Assembly (NCBI RefSeq): GCF_002210295.1
Contig: NZ_MWQH01000002.1
Location: 62,001-126,000, forward strand
DNA from: Fibrobacter sp. UWB5
GTDB taxonomy: Bacteria > Fibrobacterota > Fibrobacteria > Fibrobacterales > Fibrobacteraceae
Reading direction: 5' to 3'
Length of the DNA stretch: 64,000 nt
Part shown: piece after piece, positions 1 through 7,517 of the stretch
Position numbering within the stretch: the stretch's first letter is position 1
Layout of the letters: each line of letters begins with the position of its first letter
Notes under the pieces: model-generated
Told to the model about the DNA's origin: nothing
The model's input: the letters and a program-made list of their open reading frames with translations, nothing else
Databases searched by the model: none
Made by a program: the position numbers and the translations under genes

Positions 1-1678
1 TGTCTGCGGCGGTCAGCGGCTCGGAACCTTCGGTGGTGCTTTCGGCAACCATGCTTTCCACGAGTTCTTTGAACTTGTCGAGTTCGCCAGAGGTAATAAC
101 GCTCTTGATTTTATCTTTGAAGGCAGCGACGCGCTTTGCGCTGATGATTTCGCCTGTCGGCAATTCCATCGTTTCAATCGGCTGGCGGGTCGCCTTTTCG
201 ATAATCTTGAGCATCTTCTTTTCACGCGGCGTGATAAAGAGAATGGCGTTACCGCTGCGGCCTGCACGACCCGTACGGCCAATGCGGTGCACGTAAGATT
301 CGGTGTCGTAAGGAATGTCGTAGTTCACCACGTGTGTAATGCGGTCCACGTCGATTCCGCGGGCAGCCACGTCGGTGGCGACAACGATATCGAGCTTGCC
401 CATCTTGAGGCGGTTGATGGTGCGTTCGCGCATGGACTGGGCGAGGTCCCCATTCAGCGGAGCTACATTGAAGCCGCGGCTTTCAAGCTTTTCGGCAACT
501 TCGGTCGTGTTCTGCTTGGTGCGTACGAAAATCAGTACGCCGTCAAAGTCTTCGCCTTCAAGAACGCGGGCGAGCGCTTCGATCTTGTGTTCGTTCTTTA
601 CGAGTAAATAACGCTGGCGGATGTTTTCGACGGTCGTCGTCTTGCCTTCGATGCAGGCTTCTTCGTATTCGCCCAGGTGCTGTTCAATAATCTTCTTGAC
701 TTCTTTAGGCATGGTGGCGCTAAAGAGGGCGCGCTGGGCGCTTGCAGGGATTTCCTTGAGAATGGTTTCCACATCTTCCATGAATCCCATGTCGAGCATT
801 TCGTCGGCTTCGTCGAGTACGATGGCCTTCACGCCCGAAAGAACGATAGAACCGCGCTTGATATGGTCAATCAGACGGCCCGGAGTGGCGACCACGATGT
901 TTGCCTGACGCTTGAGGGCGCGGAGCTGTACGGCGATGTCCTGACCGCCGTAAACCGGAACCACATGCACCTTGGGCATCTTGGCGGCGTACTGCTGGAT
1001 GGCTTCGGCCACCTGAATTGCGAGTTCACGGGTCGGCGTGAGCACGAGCATCGAGGTTTCGTGGCCGTTAAAGTCGAGCCTCGATAGGAGCGGAAGAGAG
1101 AATGCTGCTGTCTTGCCGGTACCGGTCTGTGCCGTACCGAGCAAATTTCCACCCTGCAAAAGGGCCGGAATAGCCTTTGCCTGAATGGGGGAGGGCGTCT
1201 CGTAGTTCAGAGCCTTGATGGCTTCAAGAACTTCGTCTGCAAGTCCGAGGTCTTCGAAAGTTACGAGGGCTTCGTCGCCCGGTTCCTCGTCAGAATCGTC
1301 ATCGGATTCTTCCGTCGGTTCTTCCTCTGCGGAGTCTTTTACAGCGGGTTGTTCGTCTTCGACCGGTTCGGCACAGCTCTTTTTAGATTCGGCGTAATCT
1401 TCGGCGCTTTCATCTTCTTCGGGCTGTTCGACTTCGCCTTCTTCGAATTCGACCTTCGTGCCGACTTCAATGGCGGACTTTCGACCCTTCTTGAGCACGT
1501 CGCCTTCTTCGTCGACGACCACGCCGTTCGGGTTCAGTTCCAGGAACGCGGCTTCATCGGCCTCGTCTTCGTCGGCACCGCCTGCAATAGCGTTCAAAAA
1601 CGCGTCTGCTTCGCGGGCAATCTTGGATTTGGGGTCAATAGCTTCTTCAGGAATACGTTCTTCAGTATTCTTCGTCAT
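1..1678 (-). CDS. DEAD-box ATP-dependent RNA helicase, 3' end outside window
   Basis: Translation of the minus strand from an ATG at 1678 stays open to the window edge (559 codons), so the C-terminus is missing. The first ~137 residues are a very acidic extension rich in Asp and Glu. A Q motif (TFEDLGL then ETPSPIQ), Walker A (AQTGTGKT), PTRELA, TPGRLIDH, DEAD box (LDEADEML), SAT (FSATMP) and the second RecA domain (VATDVAARGIDVDR, HRIGRTGRAG) follow in order. The family unwinds RNA in ribosome assembly, cold adaptation and RNA decay. AAGG lies 6 nt before the start codon and supports this start. The acidic extension is unusual for bacterial DeaD/CsdA/RhlE proteins. The subfamily cannot be fixed without the C-terminus. 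A second helicase of this family is at 20275-21672. Confidence 0.93.
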   Translation of the reverse strand, partial: MTKNTEERIPEEAIDPKSKIAREADAFLNAIAGGADEDEADEAAFLELNPNGVVVDEEGDVLKKGRKSAIEVGTKVEFEEGEVEQPEEDESAEDYAESKKSCAEPVEDEQPAVKDSAEEEPTEESDDDSDEEPGDEALVTFEDLGLADEVLEAIKALNYETPSPIQAKAIPALLQGGNLLGTAQTGTGKTAAFSLPLLSRLDFNGHETSMLVLTPTRELAIQVAEAIQQYAAKMPKVHVVPVYGGQDIAVQLRALKRQANIVVATPGRLIDHIKRGSIVLSGVKAIVLDEADEMLDMGFMEDVETILKEIPASAQRALFSATMPKEVKKIIEQHLGEYEEACIEGKTTTVENIRQRYLLVKNEHKIEALARVLEGEDFDGVLIFVRTKQNTTEVAEKLESRGFNVAPLNGDLAQSMRERTINRLKMGKLDIVVATDVAARGIDVDRITHVVNYDIPYDTESYVHRIGRTGRAGRSGNAILFITPREKKMLKIIEKATRQPIETMELPTGEIISAKRVAAFKDKIKSVITSGELDKFKELVESMVAESTTEGSEPLTAAD

Positions 1679-1830
1679 AATGCACCTTCAGGGACCCGTA
1701 AACTTCATCTGCGGCCCATGCCGCACTATCGAATGGTTCTGGCGCCGGTTGCCCGGCTGAACCTTGAAAAGCCCCGAAGCGCACTCGCGCTTATAAACCT
1801 GAAGTTTTTTGGATCCATTTTGTTGGATTT
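1679..1830 (-). promoter_or_regulatory. Structured 5' leader of the DEAD-box helicase, able to mask its ribosome-binding site
   Basis: On the minus strand the leader holds three perfect tetraloop hairpins. They are AAGCGC/GCGCTT (1792-1777), GCCGG/CCGGC with a GCAA loop (1757-1744) extended by GGTTC/GAACC (1763-1759 with 1739-1735), and TGCGGC/GCCGCA (1725-1710). All three are enclosed by a 7-bp helix, CTTCAGG (1804-1798) with CCTGAAG (1692-1686). The closing strand contains three bases of the AAGG ribosome-binding site (1688-1685). Formation of that helix should therefore reduce translation. I recognise no known riboswitch class. Folding was done by eye. Confidence 0.6.
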
Positions 1831-1835
1831 GCGGC

Positions 1836-1843
1836 CAAATGTA
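1836..1843 (-). promoter_or_regulatory. Probable promoter element (TACATTTG) of the DEAD-box helicase
   Basis: The octamer fits the TAnnTTTG pattern found upstream of many genes here. It would start the transcript near 1830, giving a ~150-nt leader. The position 17 bp upstream is only a weak -35 match (TTTAAA). Confidence 0.5.
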
Positions 1844-1901
1844 GAAATAAGGGGGCCCTTTTTAAAGGGTGTAAAACTTTTTAGTAAAAATGTATTGTTG
1901 A

Positions 1902-2105
1902 TACGAGAGAGGGATTGGACTACAAGCTCATTTCATTTCGCTAGGCGTCCTCCTCTCATTACGAGAGAGGGATGGGACAAAGCTTTCACTTCGTTTCAAG
2001 CTTTGCCCTTCGGGTTACGGCCGTTGGCCGTAATCCTTAACTGCGCTTTGTTCGCTACGCTCTCGCGCAGTTAATCGAACCCTCTCCGAGGGTTCTCATC
2101 CCGCT
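1902..2105. repeat. Intergenic multi-hairpin repeat element
   Basis: A block beginning acgagagagggat occurs at 1902 and again at 1961, 59 bp apart. The second copy opens a set of four hairpins, read here on the minus strand: GAACCCTC/GAGGGTTC, TTAACTGCGC/GCGCAGTTAA, TTACGGCC/GGCCGTAA and CAAAGCTT/AAGCTTTG. An outer pairing gggatg (1969-1974) with catccc (2097-2102) encloses them. No reading frame crosses it convincingly. It lies between the helicase promoter and the tRNA-Ser terminator. Confidence 0.55.
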
Positions 2106-2117
2106 TTTTTTTCAGTA

Positions 2118-2152
2118 AAATAAAAAGCGAAACCTTGCGGCTTCGCTTTTTA
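2118..2152 (-). terminator. Terminator of tRNA-Ser
   Basis: A 10-bp perfect stem (AAAAAGCGAA at 2122-2131 with TTCGCTTTTT at 2142-2151) directly follows the tRNA on the minus strand and ends in a T-rich tail. Confidence 0.8.
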
Positions 2153-2156
2153 TTTC

Positions 2157-2241
2157 AGGAGAGAGAGGGATTCGAACCCTCGGTCCTGTGACAGACTCCG
2201 GATTTCGAGACCGGCCCAATCGACCACTCTGGCATCTCTCC
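2157..2241 (-). tRNA. tRNA-Ser (anticodon CGA)
   Basis: The minus strand folds as a class II tRNA with acceptor stem GGAGAGA/TCTCTCC. The anticodon stem-loop reads CTCGAAA, giving CGA for UCG codons. There is a long variable arm, and a T arm with TTCGAAT closed by GAGGG/CCCTC. The body closely resembles enterobacterial tRNA-Ser(CGA). The discriminator position reads T, where serine tRNAs usually carry G. The CCA end is not encoded. Confidence 0.95.
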
Positions 2242-2283
2242 GAGGTTCGCATAATGTAGTAAAATATTTTTCGGCTGTCTACG

Positions 2284-2316
2284 AAAAAAGGACCAACCTT
2301 TGGTTGATCCTTTTTT
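2284..2316 (-). terminator. Terminator of the first tRNA-Glu
   Basis: The stem GGATCAACC/GGTTGGTCC on the minus strand has one mismatch or wobble, is flanked by A and T runs, and begins 6 nt after the tRNA end. Confidence 0.8.
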
Positions 2317-2321
2317 GTGAC

Positions 2322-2394
2322 TACCCCCAAGCGGTTTCGAACCGCTGTTGCGGGAATGAAAATCCCGAGTCCTGGGCCACTAGACGATAGGGGC
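2322..2394 (-). tRNA. tRNA-Glu (anticodon UUC), copy 1
   Basis: The 73-nt cloverleaf has acceptor GCCCCTA/TGGGGGT with a G1-U72 wobble, anticodon loop centred on TTC within CGGGA/TCCCG, and T arm AGCGG/CCGCT. It is identical to the copy at 2484-2556. CCA is not encoded. Confidence 0.95.
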
Positions 2395-2406
2395 GATTTG
2401 TGCGAC

Positions 2407-2436
2407 CAAATATAGGTAAGTATTTTTGTTTGTCAA
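2407..2436 (-). promoter_or_regulatory. Promoter of tRNA-Glu copy 1
   Basis: On the minus strand a perfect -35 TTGACA (2436-2431) is followed after 16 bp by TATATTTG (2414-2407). The tRNA begins 13 nt downstream. Confidence 0.8.
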
Positions 2437-2447
2437 GGGCGGATAAC

Positions 2448-2483
2448 AAAAAAAGGAACCTTTCTTTCGAAAGGTTCCTTTTA
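2448..2483 (-). terminator. Terminator of the second tRNA-Glu
   Basis: A 10-bp perfect stem (GGAACCTTTC at 2455-2464 with GAAAGGTTCC at 2469-2478) is followed on the minus strand by a T run. It lies between the two tRNA-Glu genes, so they are separate transcripts. Confidence 0.85.
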
Positions 2484-2556
2484 TACCCCCAAGCGGTTTC
2501 GAACCGCTGTTGCGGGAATGAAAATCCCGAGTCCTGGGCCACTAGACGATAGGGGC
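2484..2556 (-). tRNA. tRNA-Glu (anticodon UUC), copy 2
   Basis: The sequence is base-for-base identical to the copy 162 bp away and has the same fold. It has its own promoter and terminator, so the duplicates are two complete transcription units. Confidence 0.95.
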
Positions 2557-2568
2557 GTTTAGTAGGGC

Positions 2569-2599
2569 CAAATATAGGTAACTATTTAATTTTAGTCAA
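2569..2599 (-). promoter_or_regulatory. Promoter of tRNA-Glu copy 2
   Basis: On the minus strand -35 TTGACT (2599-2594) and TATATTTG (2576-2569) are 17 bp apart. The tRNA begins 13 nt after the motif, as in copy 1. Confidence 0.8.
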
Positions 2600-2631
2600 G
2601 GGGGCGACTCGAAAAAAATTAATTTTTCTGC

Positions 2632-4203
2632 GTGAATTTGCGAAAATGGCTGAAAAAATCCCTGAAAGGCGGCGTAATCCGCTTTTTGCCGATGGCGCTT
2701 TTGGCAAGTGCTGCCGATGCGGCGGTGCTCTGGGGTATTCGCTCCTTTATCGATATTGTCGGGGGCAAGGCAGATATTCCGCTTGCAGCCTGGGTCGGGG
2801 GAATGGTGGTGCTCGCCATGCTTCGTCTTGTATTCCTGTACGGCAAGTCCAAGGTTTCCGAAGGTTGGCTCTATAAGGTGTCTGCCCGGGTGCAGGCATG
2901 GTTCCTGCACAGGCTCCGCGATCTGGCTCCCAAGAATTTCCATACTCCCAAAGGCGAACGCATGGTTGAATCTGCTTACGAGGCCACGGTCGTGCTGCAG
3001 AATAATGGGGGAGTCTTTTTTCAGGCCGTGCAGGCGGTGCTTCAGTTGCTGGTTTTCTTGCCGGTACTCTTCTATATTTCTTGGCCACTTACGGCATTCC
3101 TTTTCGTGGTGATTGTGCCGCTGGTGGCGGTCCTTCAACGCAAACTACATAAGCTTGGTCCTGCCGAAGAGTCCCTGTTGCGGGCCCGTTCCGATTTCCG
3201 CGGAAATCTGTCGCTGGCCCGTAGGCTTTTTAGGCAGTGGAGCGGCCGCGACGAACGTAAGGATATTTCGGACGGCCTGTTAAAAGAGGTCCGCGGACTC
3301 CGCGATAACGGGCTGAATGCCGCCATCAAAAAGTCGGGCCTTTCGCTTTTGACCGAAACGGTTTCGGTGCTGGCTATGGTTCTTGTACTGGCGTTCTGCG
3401 CACTTCTCATGAGCCGCGGCTATATGGATGCGTCTGGCCTTGTGCTGTTTACCTCGGCGGTACTCCTCTGCTACAAGCCGGTCAAGGAATGCGCCCGTGT
3501 CATGCCACAGTTCCGTTCGGCGGTTTCGGCAATCAACGTCCTCGAAGAATTTGAACAGCTTGAATTGGCCGGAAAATCCGCTGGCAAGGAATTTGCCGCG
3601 GCACCAGATGCAACGCCCGATGCAACATCTGGCGCGGTGTCCATTCGCGGTGGTAAATTCACTTACGAAGGTTCCGAAACTCCCGTATTTACAGACCTTG
3701 CGCTCAATTGGTCCCGCGAAAAGCCGGTTCTTGTCCGTGGTAAAAACGGGGTGGGCAAATCCACCTTGCTTCGCCTGCTTGCGGGGCTTGAACAATGGAA
3801 TTCTGCCGATGCGGATTCCCCGCGTGATGTGTTCTTTGTCGCCCAAGACCTGGAACTTCCGCCCAAGTGGATGCTTTCGCGACTTCTGGAAAAAAGGCGC
3901 GGTGCCGAGGCTGCACAGACTCTCGAGTCCTTTATGCAGGCTTTGGGGGCTTCATCCCTCCTCCAGAAATCGGGCCTTTCGGGCGGCGAACGTGCCCGTG
4001 TGGCGCTTCTTTGGGCGCTAGCTTCGGACTGTCGCACGGTTCTGCTGGATGAACCTTTTGCATCCGTGGCGCTGGCAGACCGAGAAAATCTGCTAAAATC
4101 CTACCTTGATGCAGCTCACGCCTTGGGCAAATGGACAATTATTGTGAGTCACGATGTGCTTTCTCCCGAAGTTGAATGTATATTTAACGTTGCAAAGCTT
4201 TAG
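2632..4203 (+). CDS. ABC-type exporter-like protein (membrane domain fused to ATPase)
   Basis: This 523-residue protein has an N-terminal membrane half with about five hydrophobic spans (residues ~17-40, 50-70, 130-170, 240-285). An ATPase half follows: Walker A GKNGVGKST (370-378), Q-loop Q405, signature LSGGERA (449-455), Walker B TVLLDEP (469-475) and H-loop His507. The layout is that of a half-size type IV ABC exporter, which pumps a substrate across the inner membrane as a dimer. The substrate is unknown and no partner gene is adjacent. The assumed start is a GTG at 2632 without a ribosome-binding site. An ATG 20 codons in is an alternative. It precedes the gene at 4215 by 11 nt. Confidence 0.85.
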   Translation: MNLRKWLKKSLKGGVIRFLPMALLASAADAAVLWGIRSFIDIVGGKADIPLAAWVGGMVVLAMLRLVFLYGKSKVSEGWLYKVSARVQAWFLHRLRDLAPKNFHTPKGERMVESAYEATVVLQNNGGVFFQAVQAVLQLLVFLPVLFYISWPLTAFLFVVIVPLVAVLQRKLHKLGPAEESLLRARSDFRGNLSLARRLFRQWSGRDERKDISDGLLKEVRGLRDNGLNAAIKKSGLSLLTETVSVLAMVLVLAFCALLMSRGYMDASGLVLFTSAVLLCYKPVKECARVMPQFRSAVSAINVLEEFEQLELAGKSAGKEFAAAPDATPDATSGAVSIRGGKFTYEGSETPVFTDLALNWSREKPVLVRGKNGVGKSTLLRLLAGLEQWNSADADSPRDVFFVAQDLELPPKWMLSRLLEKRRGAEAAQTLESFMQALGASSLLQKSGLSGGERARVALLWALASDCRTVLLDEPFASVALADRENLLKSYLDAAHALGKWTIIVSHDVLSPEVECIFNVAKL

Positions 4204-4214
4204 CGGAGGCGATT

Positions 4215-4904
4215 ATGGATGGACAAATGGAAAAAGAGCAAGAACAGGTGAATACGATTGAAAATCCTGCCGAACAGAATGTGCCTGCTGAATCGAAGGA
4301 ATCGGGGGCGGCGCCGCTTGCTGAAGAAGAACCGAAACGCGAGTTCCTGTTCCGCTATCGCGGGTGGGTCCTGGGTATCCTTTCGTTGATCATGCTGGTA
4401 TTCGAACCGGCGGACCTTGAACTCATCATGTTCCTTATTTTTATCAATATCTTCATCTTGGCATTTTACCTGCGTGTCAAGGCGCGCCGCGTCATTGGCG
4501 AACATACTCGTGGTGACATCCAGGAAGCCGGTGAGTTGGTGACCTGGGGTGCCTACGCCAGGTTGCGCCATCCGCTGTACGTGTCCAACGCGGCGTTTGG
4601 AATTTCGCTGATCTTCTTGCACCTGGGTTTAAGTCTGCGCGTCATTCCGTTCATCGTGGTTCTTGTCGCGTTTGAAGCCTATCTGGGCAAACTCGACGAC
4701 CGCTTCTTGGAGAAAAAGTTCGGTGACGAGTGGAAAATCTGGGCGCAGCAGACCCCTGCCTTTTTCCCGCGCGAATTCCACCGCTCTGGACCGATGCGTT
4801 CTGCAAAAGAGGCGTTCCTTGCAGACCATTTTACATGGCTCTGGATGATCATGATCCTTTTGCTGATTGTTGTCCGTAAGATTGCGTTCATGCTATGGAC
4901 TTAA
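4215..4904 (+). CDS. Isoprenylcysteine carboxyl methyltransferase-like membrane protein
   Basis: This is a 229-residue protein. A charged N-terminal stretch rich in Glu (1-45) precedes hydrophobic segments at ~48-85, ~130-155 and ~205-225. The RHPLYVSN motif (~118-125) and the later EAYLGKLDDRFLEKKFGDEW region match the ICMT/phospholipid methyltransferase superfamily. Members use S-adenosylmethionine to methylate prenyl or lipid substrates in the membrane. GGAGG 5 nt before the ATG fixes the start. It overlaps waaA by 10 nt, so it is probably cotranscribed. An envelope-lipid substrate is inferred from context only. Confidence 0.7.
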   Translation: MDGQMEKEQEQVNTIENPAEQNVPAESKESGAAPLAEEEPKREFLFRYRGWVLGILSLIMLVFEPADLELIMFLIFINIFILAFYLRVKARRVIGEHTRGDIQEAGELVTWGAYARLRHPLYVSNAAFGISLIFLHLGLSLRVIPFIVVLVAFEAYLGKLDDRFLEKKFGDEWKIWAQQTPAFFPREFHRSGPMRSAKEAFLADHFTWLWMIMILLLIVVRKIAFMLWT

Positions 4905-6085
4905 ACGTAAAGAACTTAGGACGTCTTGCTGTAGGAACTGCCATTAAGACGGTGGCGAAGGCTGCAAGCAAGTTACCTCGTCTTGATCGCGAATATCATA
5001 TTGAAGAACGTTTCTCTGGGCCGTGGCCGAGTGATGGCCCATACCTTTGGCTTCATGGGGCAAGCCTCGGCGAATGCCGCATGCTTCTTGGGCTTGCGTA
5101 TGCGCTCCAAGAGGACTTGCCGAATTGTCCTAAAATCTTGATTACCTCGCAAAAGGTCGAGGTGGTCGCGTTCTTGAAAGATTCCTGCGCCGGAGCCGTC
5201 GAGGTGGCTATCGCTCCGGCAGATGTTCCGTCAACGTTGCACTTGTTTGCAAGTGCTGTGCAACCCTTGGGACTTATCCTAGCTGAAAACGAACTTTGGC
5301 CGGGCTACCTTTCGACCATGTCCAAGCTCTCGACCCGCAGAAACATCGCGCTTGTTTCGGGGCGTTACCGCAAGTCGTTCCCGTTCATCAATTTTTCGGG
5401 AATGGGGTATGCCTGCATGCAGACGGCTGCGGATCTCGGTCGCTTCACGTATGCGAGCAAGGGCTTTGTCCCGTGCACCATGGGTGGCGACTGGAAACTT
5501 TTAAACTGGGCCCGCGATGGAGGCTTGGTTTGCGTTCCTGAAAAACCGACCGTCGACGTGGTGTTCCTGTCGTTCCATCAAGAAGAAGCCGAAGCGCTTG
5601 TGTCCATGGCGAAGGATTCCGTGGACAGGGGCGACGCGGTGGTGCTCATGCCGCGCAAACTTTCGGAATTGAATTTGTTCCGCAGGCTTTTGAAAGAGTC
5701 TGAACTGCCTGTGGTAGATTATCCTTCTGTCGAGAAGGGCTCCGTCTCCTTGGTGACTCGTTTTGGACTCTCCCGTGAAATTCTTTTGAAATCCAGGAGC
5801 GCTGTTGTGGGCGGCTCGTTTGACCGCCGCTTGGGCATTCATGATTTTTGGGAACCTTTGCGGATGGGCGTTTCCACTTGTGTCGGTCCCTACGCCAAAG
5901 GGCACGACGATGTGGTGGCGAAACTGGTGAATGCGCATGTGGTCGCGCAGATCCTTACGCCTGCAGATTTCTTGCGCCGCCGTCACCCTTCGCCCGATGC
6001 GGTGCGGACGTTCTTGATGGCCGAGCGAATGAAGGTTTTGAATTCTTATAAGTTGTTGTTGAATTTTATAAAAGGGATTTTATGA
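4895..6085 (+). CDS. waaA: 3-deoxy-D-manno-octulosonic acid transferase
   Basis: The enzyme transfers Kdo from CMP-Kdo to lipid A precursor, an early step in making the lipopolysaccharide inner core. The 396-residue protein shows the N-domain signature GASLGE (55-60), whose Glu is the family catalytic base, then ENELWPGY. A GT-B-like C-terminal domain contains VGGSF and HDFWEP. The N-terminus is a short amphipathic stretch rather than a clear membrane anchor. It overlaps the methyltransferase-like gene by 10 nt and ispH by 4 nt (ATGA), forming a tight operon. Its presence indicates an outer membrane with Kdo-containing lipopolysaccharide. Confidence 0.88.
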   Translation: MDLNVKNLGRLAVGTAIKTVAKAASKLPRLDREYHIEERFSGPWPSDGPYLWLHGASLGECRMLLGLAYALQEDLPNCPKILITSQKVEVVAFLKDSCAGAVEVAIAPADVPSTLHLFASAVQPLGLILAENELWPGYLSTMSKLSTRRNIALVSGRYRKSFPFINFSGMGYACMQTAADLGRFTYASKGFVPCTMGGDWKLLNWARDGGLVCVPEKPTVDVVFLSFHQEEAEALVSMAKDSVDRGDAVVLMPRKLSELNLFRRLLKESELPVVDYPSVEKGSVSLVTRFGLSREILLKSRSAVVGGSFDRRLGIHDFWEPLRMGVSTCVGPYAKGHDDVVAKLVNAHVVAQILTPADFLRRRHPSPDAVRTFLMAERMKVLNSYKLLLNFIKGIL

Positions 6086-7014
6086 AAAAGGTGATTCTTG
6101 CGACTCCCCGCGGATTCTGTGCCGGCGTAGACCGCGCCATTCATGTGGTGGAACGCGCTATTGAAAAATTTGGAACCCCTATTTACGTGCGCCACGAAAT
6201 CGTGCACAACAAGTTCGTGGTGGATACCCTCAAGTCCAAGGGCGTTGTCTTTGTCGATGAACTGGACGAAGTCCCGTCGGGCTCGGTCGTGATTTTCTCT
6301 GCCCATGGGGTCGCCGAAGAGATTTATGCCGATGCCGAAAAACGCGGACTGCAGGTGCTGGATGCTAGCTGTCCGCTGGTGCTCAAGGTGCATTTCAGTG
6401 CCAAGCGCCATTACGCCGCCGGCCGCCATATCATTCTGATCGGGCACGCGGGCCATGCCGAAGTGGAGGGCACTTTGGGCCAACTTCCGCCGGGCGCCAT
6501 CACGCTGATCAAGAACGAAGCCGACGCACGGGCGGTGGAAGTCCCCGCTGACAAGGAACTCGCCTATATTACGCAGACCACGCTTTCGGTGGCCGAAACC
6601 CGCAAGATTATCGAAGCGCTCAAGGAACGTTTTCCCAACATTATCGGTCCCGATGCGGGGGACCTCTGCTATGCGACGGGCAATCGTCAGGCGGCGGTCC
6701 TCGATCTCTGCTCCAAGGTGGACATGCTTCTGGTGGTGGGCGCCAAGAATTCCTCCAATTCCAGCCGACTGATGGAACTTGGCCTTGAACAGGGAATTCC
6801 GAGCCATTTGATCGCTTCGGTCGAGGATTTGGAAATGAGTTGGTTCGATAAAATTGAATCGGTGGGTATTTCAAGTGGTGCAAGTGCTCCCGAAGTGCTC
6901 GTTCAGGGGGTGGTAGACTGGATAAAAGAGAAATTTGCCCCCGTAGAAATCGAAAATTTCGTAAAATTGGTCGAATCTACCAAATTTAACCTGCCAAAGG
7001 CATTGCAAGATTGA
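6082..7014 (+). CDS. ispH: 4-hydroxy-3-methylbut-2-enyl diphosphate reductase
   Basis: This is the last enzyme of the methylerythritol phosphate pathway. It reduces HMBPP to IPP and DMAPP with a [4Fe-4S] cluster in the cytoplasm. The three cluster cysteines are visible in GFCAGVDRA, DASCPLV and DLCYATGNRQ. Conserved HEIVHN and FSAHG motifs are present. The 310-residue length is typical. The start overlaps the waaA stop by 4 nt. It supplies precursors for the polyprenyl synthase at 47124-48128. Confidence 0.95.
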   Translation: MKKVILATPRGFCAGVDRAIHVVERAIEKFGTPIYVRHEIVHNKFVVDTLKSKGVVFVDELDEVPSGSVVIFSAHGVAEEIYADAEKRGLQVLDASCPLVLKVHFSAKRHYAAGRHIILIGHAGHAEVEGTLGQLPPGAITLIKNEADARAVEVPADKELAYITQTTLSVAETRKIIEALKERFPNIIGPDAGDLCYATGNRQAAVLDLCSKVDMLLVVGAKNSSNSSRLMELGLEQGIPSHLIASVEDLEMSWFDKIESVGISSGASAPEVLVQGVVDWIKEKFAPVEIENFVKLVESTKFNLPKALQD

Positions 7015-7083
7015 TAATTTAACCTTGACGGAATAGCGATTTTTTTCTAAAATTGCGTCCGTTATAAAACAACGGAGTTTATT

Positions 7084-7305
7084 ATGAGCCGCATTTGTGA
7101 AGTTACCGGCAAGGCCGGCCTCGTGGGCAACATGGTTTCCCACTCTAACCGCAAGAAGTTGATGAAGCAGCTGCCGAACCTTCAGAAGAAGCGTTTCTAC
7201 ATTCCTGAAGAAGACCGCTGGGTGACCCTCCGCGTTAGCGCTGCTGGTCTCCGCACGATCAACAAGCTTGGTATCCAGGCTGTTGCTCAGGAACTCGGCA
7301 TCTAA
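7084..7305 (+). CDS. rpmB: 50S ribosomal protein L28
   Basis: The 73-residue basic protein opens with the L28 signature MSRICEVTGK and continues with NRKKLMKQLPNLQKKRF. It is a large-subunit ribosomal protein. GGAG 7 nt upstream of the ATG supports the start. A TAAAATTG element about 40 bp upstream suggests its own promoter, independent of ispH. It stands alone here without rpmG. Confidence 0.96.
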   Translation: MSRICEVTGKAGLVGNMVSHSNRKKLMKQLPNLQKKRFYIPEEDRWVTLRVSAAGLRTINKLGIQAVAQELGI

Positions 7306-7335
7306 TCTAGATTTTCTAAGGTTTGCCAAGATTCG

Positions 7336-7430
7336 CCGCCTAACGGGGTAATCCCTCGCTAGGTGGTTCTTTGTGTTTATATAAAAGCGTCAATTTATGC
7401 CAGTTCTCCGGCTTTGTCGGGGAATTTTTG
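7336..7430 (+). terminator. Two hairpins ending the rpmB transcript
   Basis: The first hairpin pairs CCGCCTA (7336-7342) with TAGGTGG (7360-7366) and lacks a strong T run. The second pairs TTCTCCGGC (7404-7412) with GTCGGGGAA (7416-7424) and is followed by TTTTTG, a good intrinsic terminator. Confidence 0.7.
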
Positions 7431-7517
7431 TTTTATGTTGAAAAACAATTACGAATAGCCAATAACTAGTGGCTTTTTGTGCGTCTAAATGCCCTTATTT
7501 TGCTATTTTAGCGTTAT

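Noticed and set aside
1970-2105. CRISPR array or tRNA-like cluster
   Set aside because: The repeats are inverted arms of different hairpins, not regularly spaced direct repeats. No cloverleaf can be drawn.
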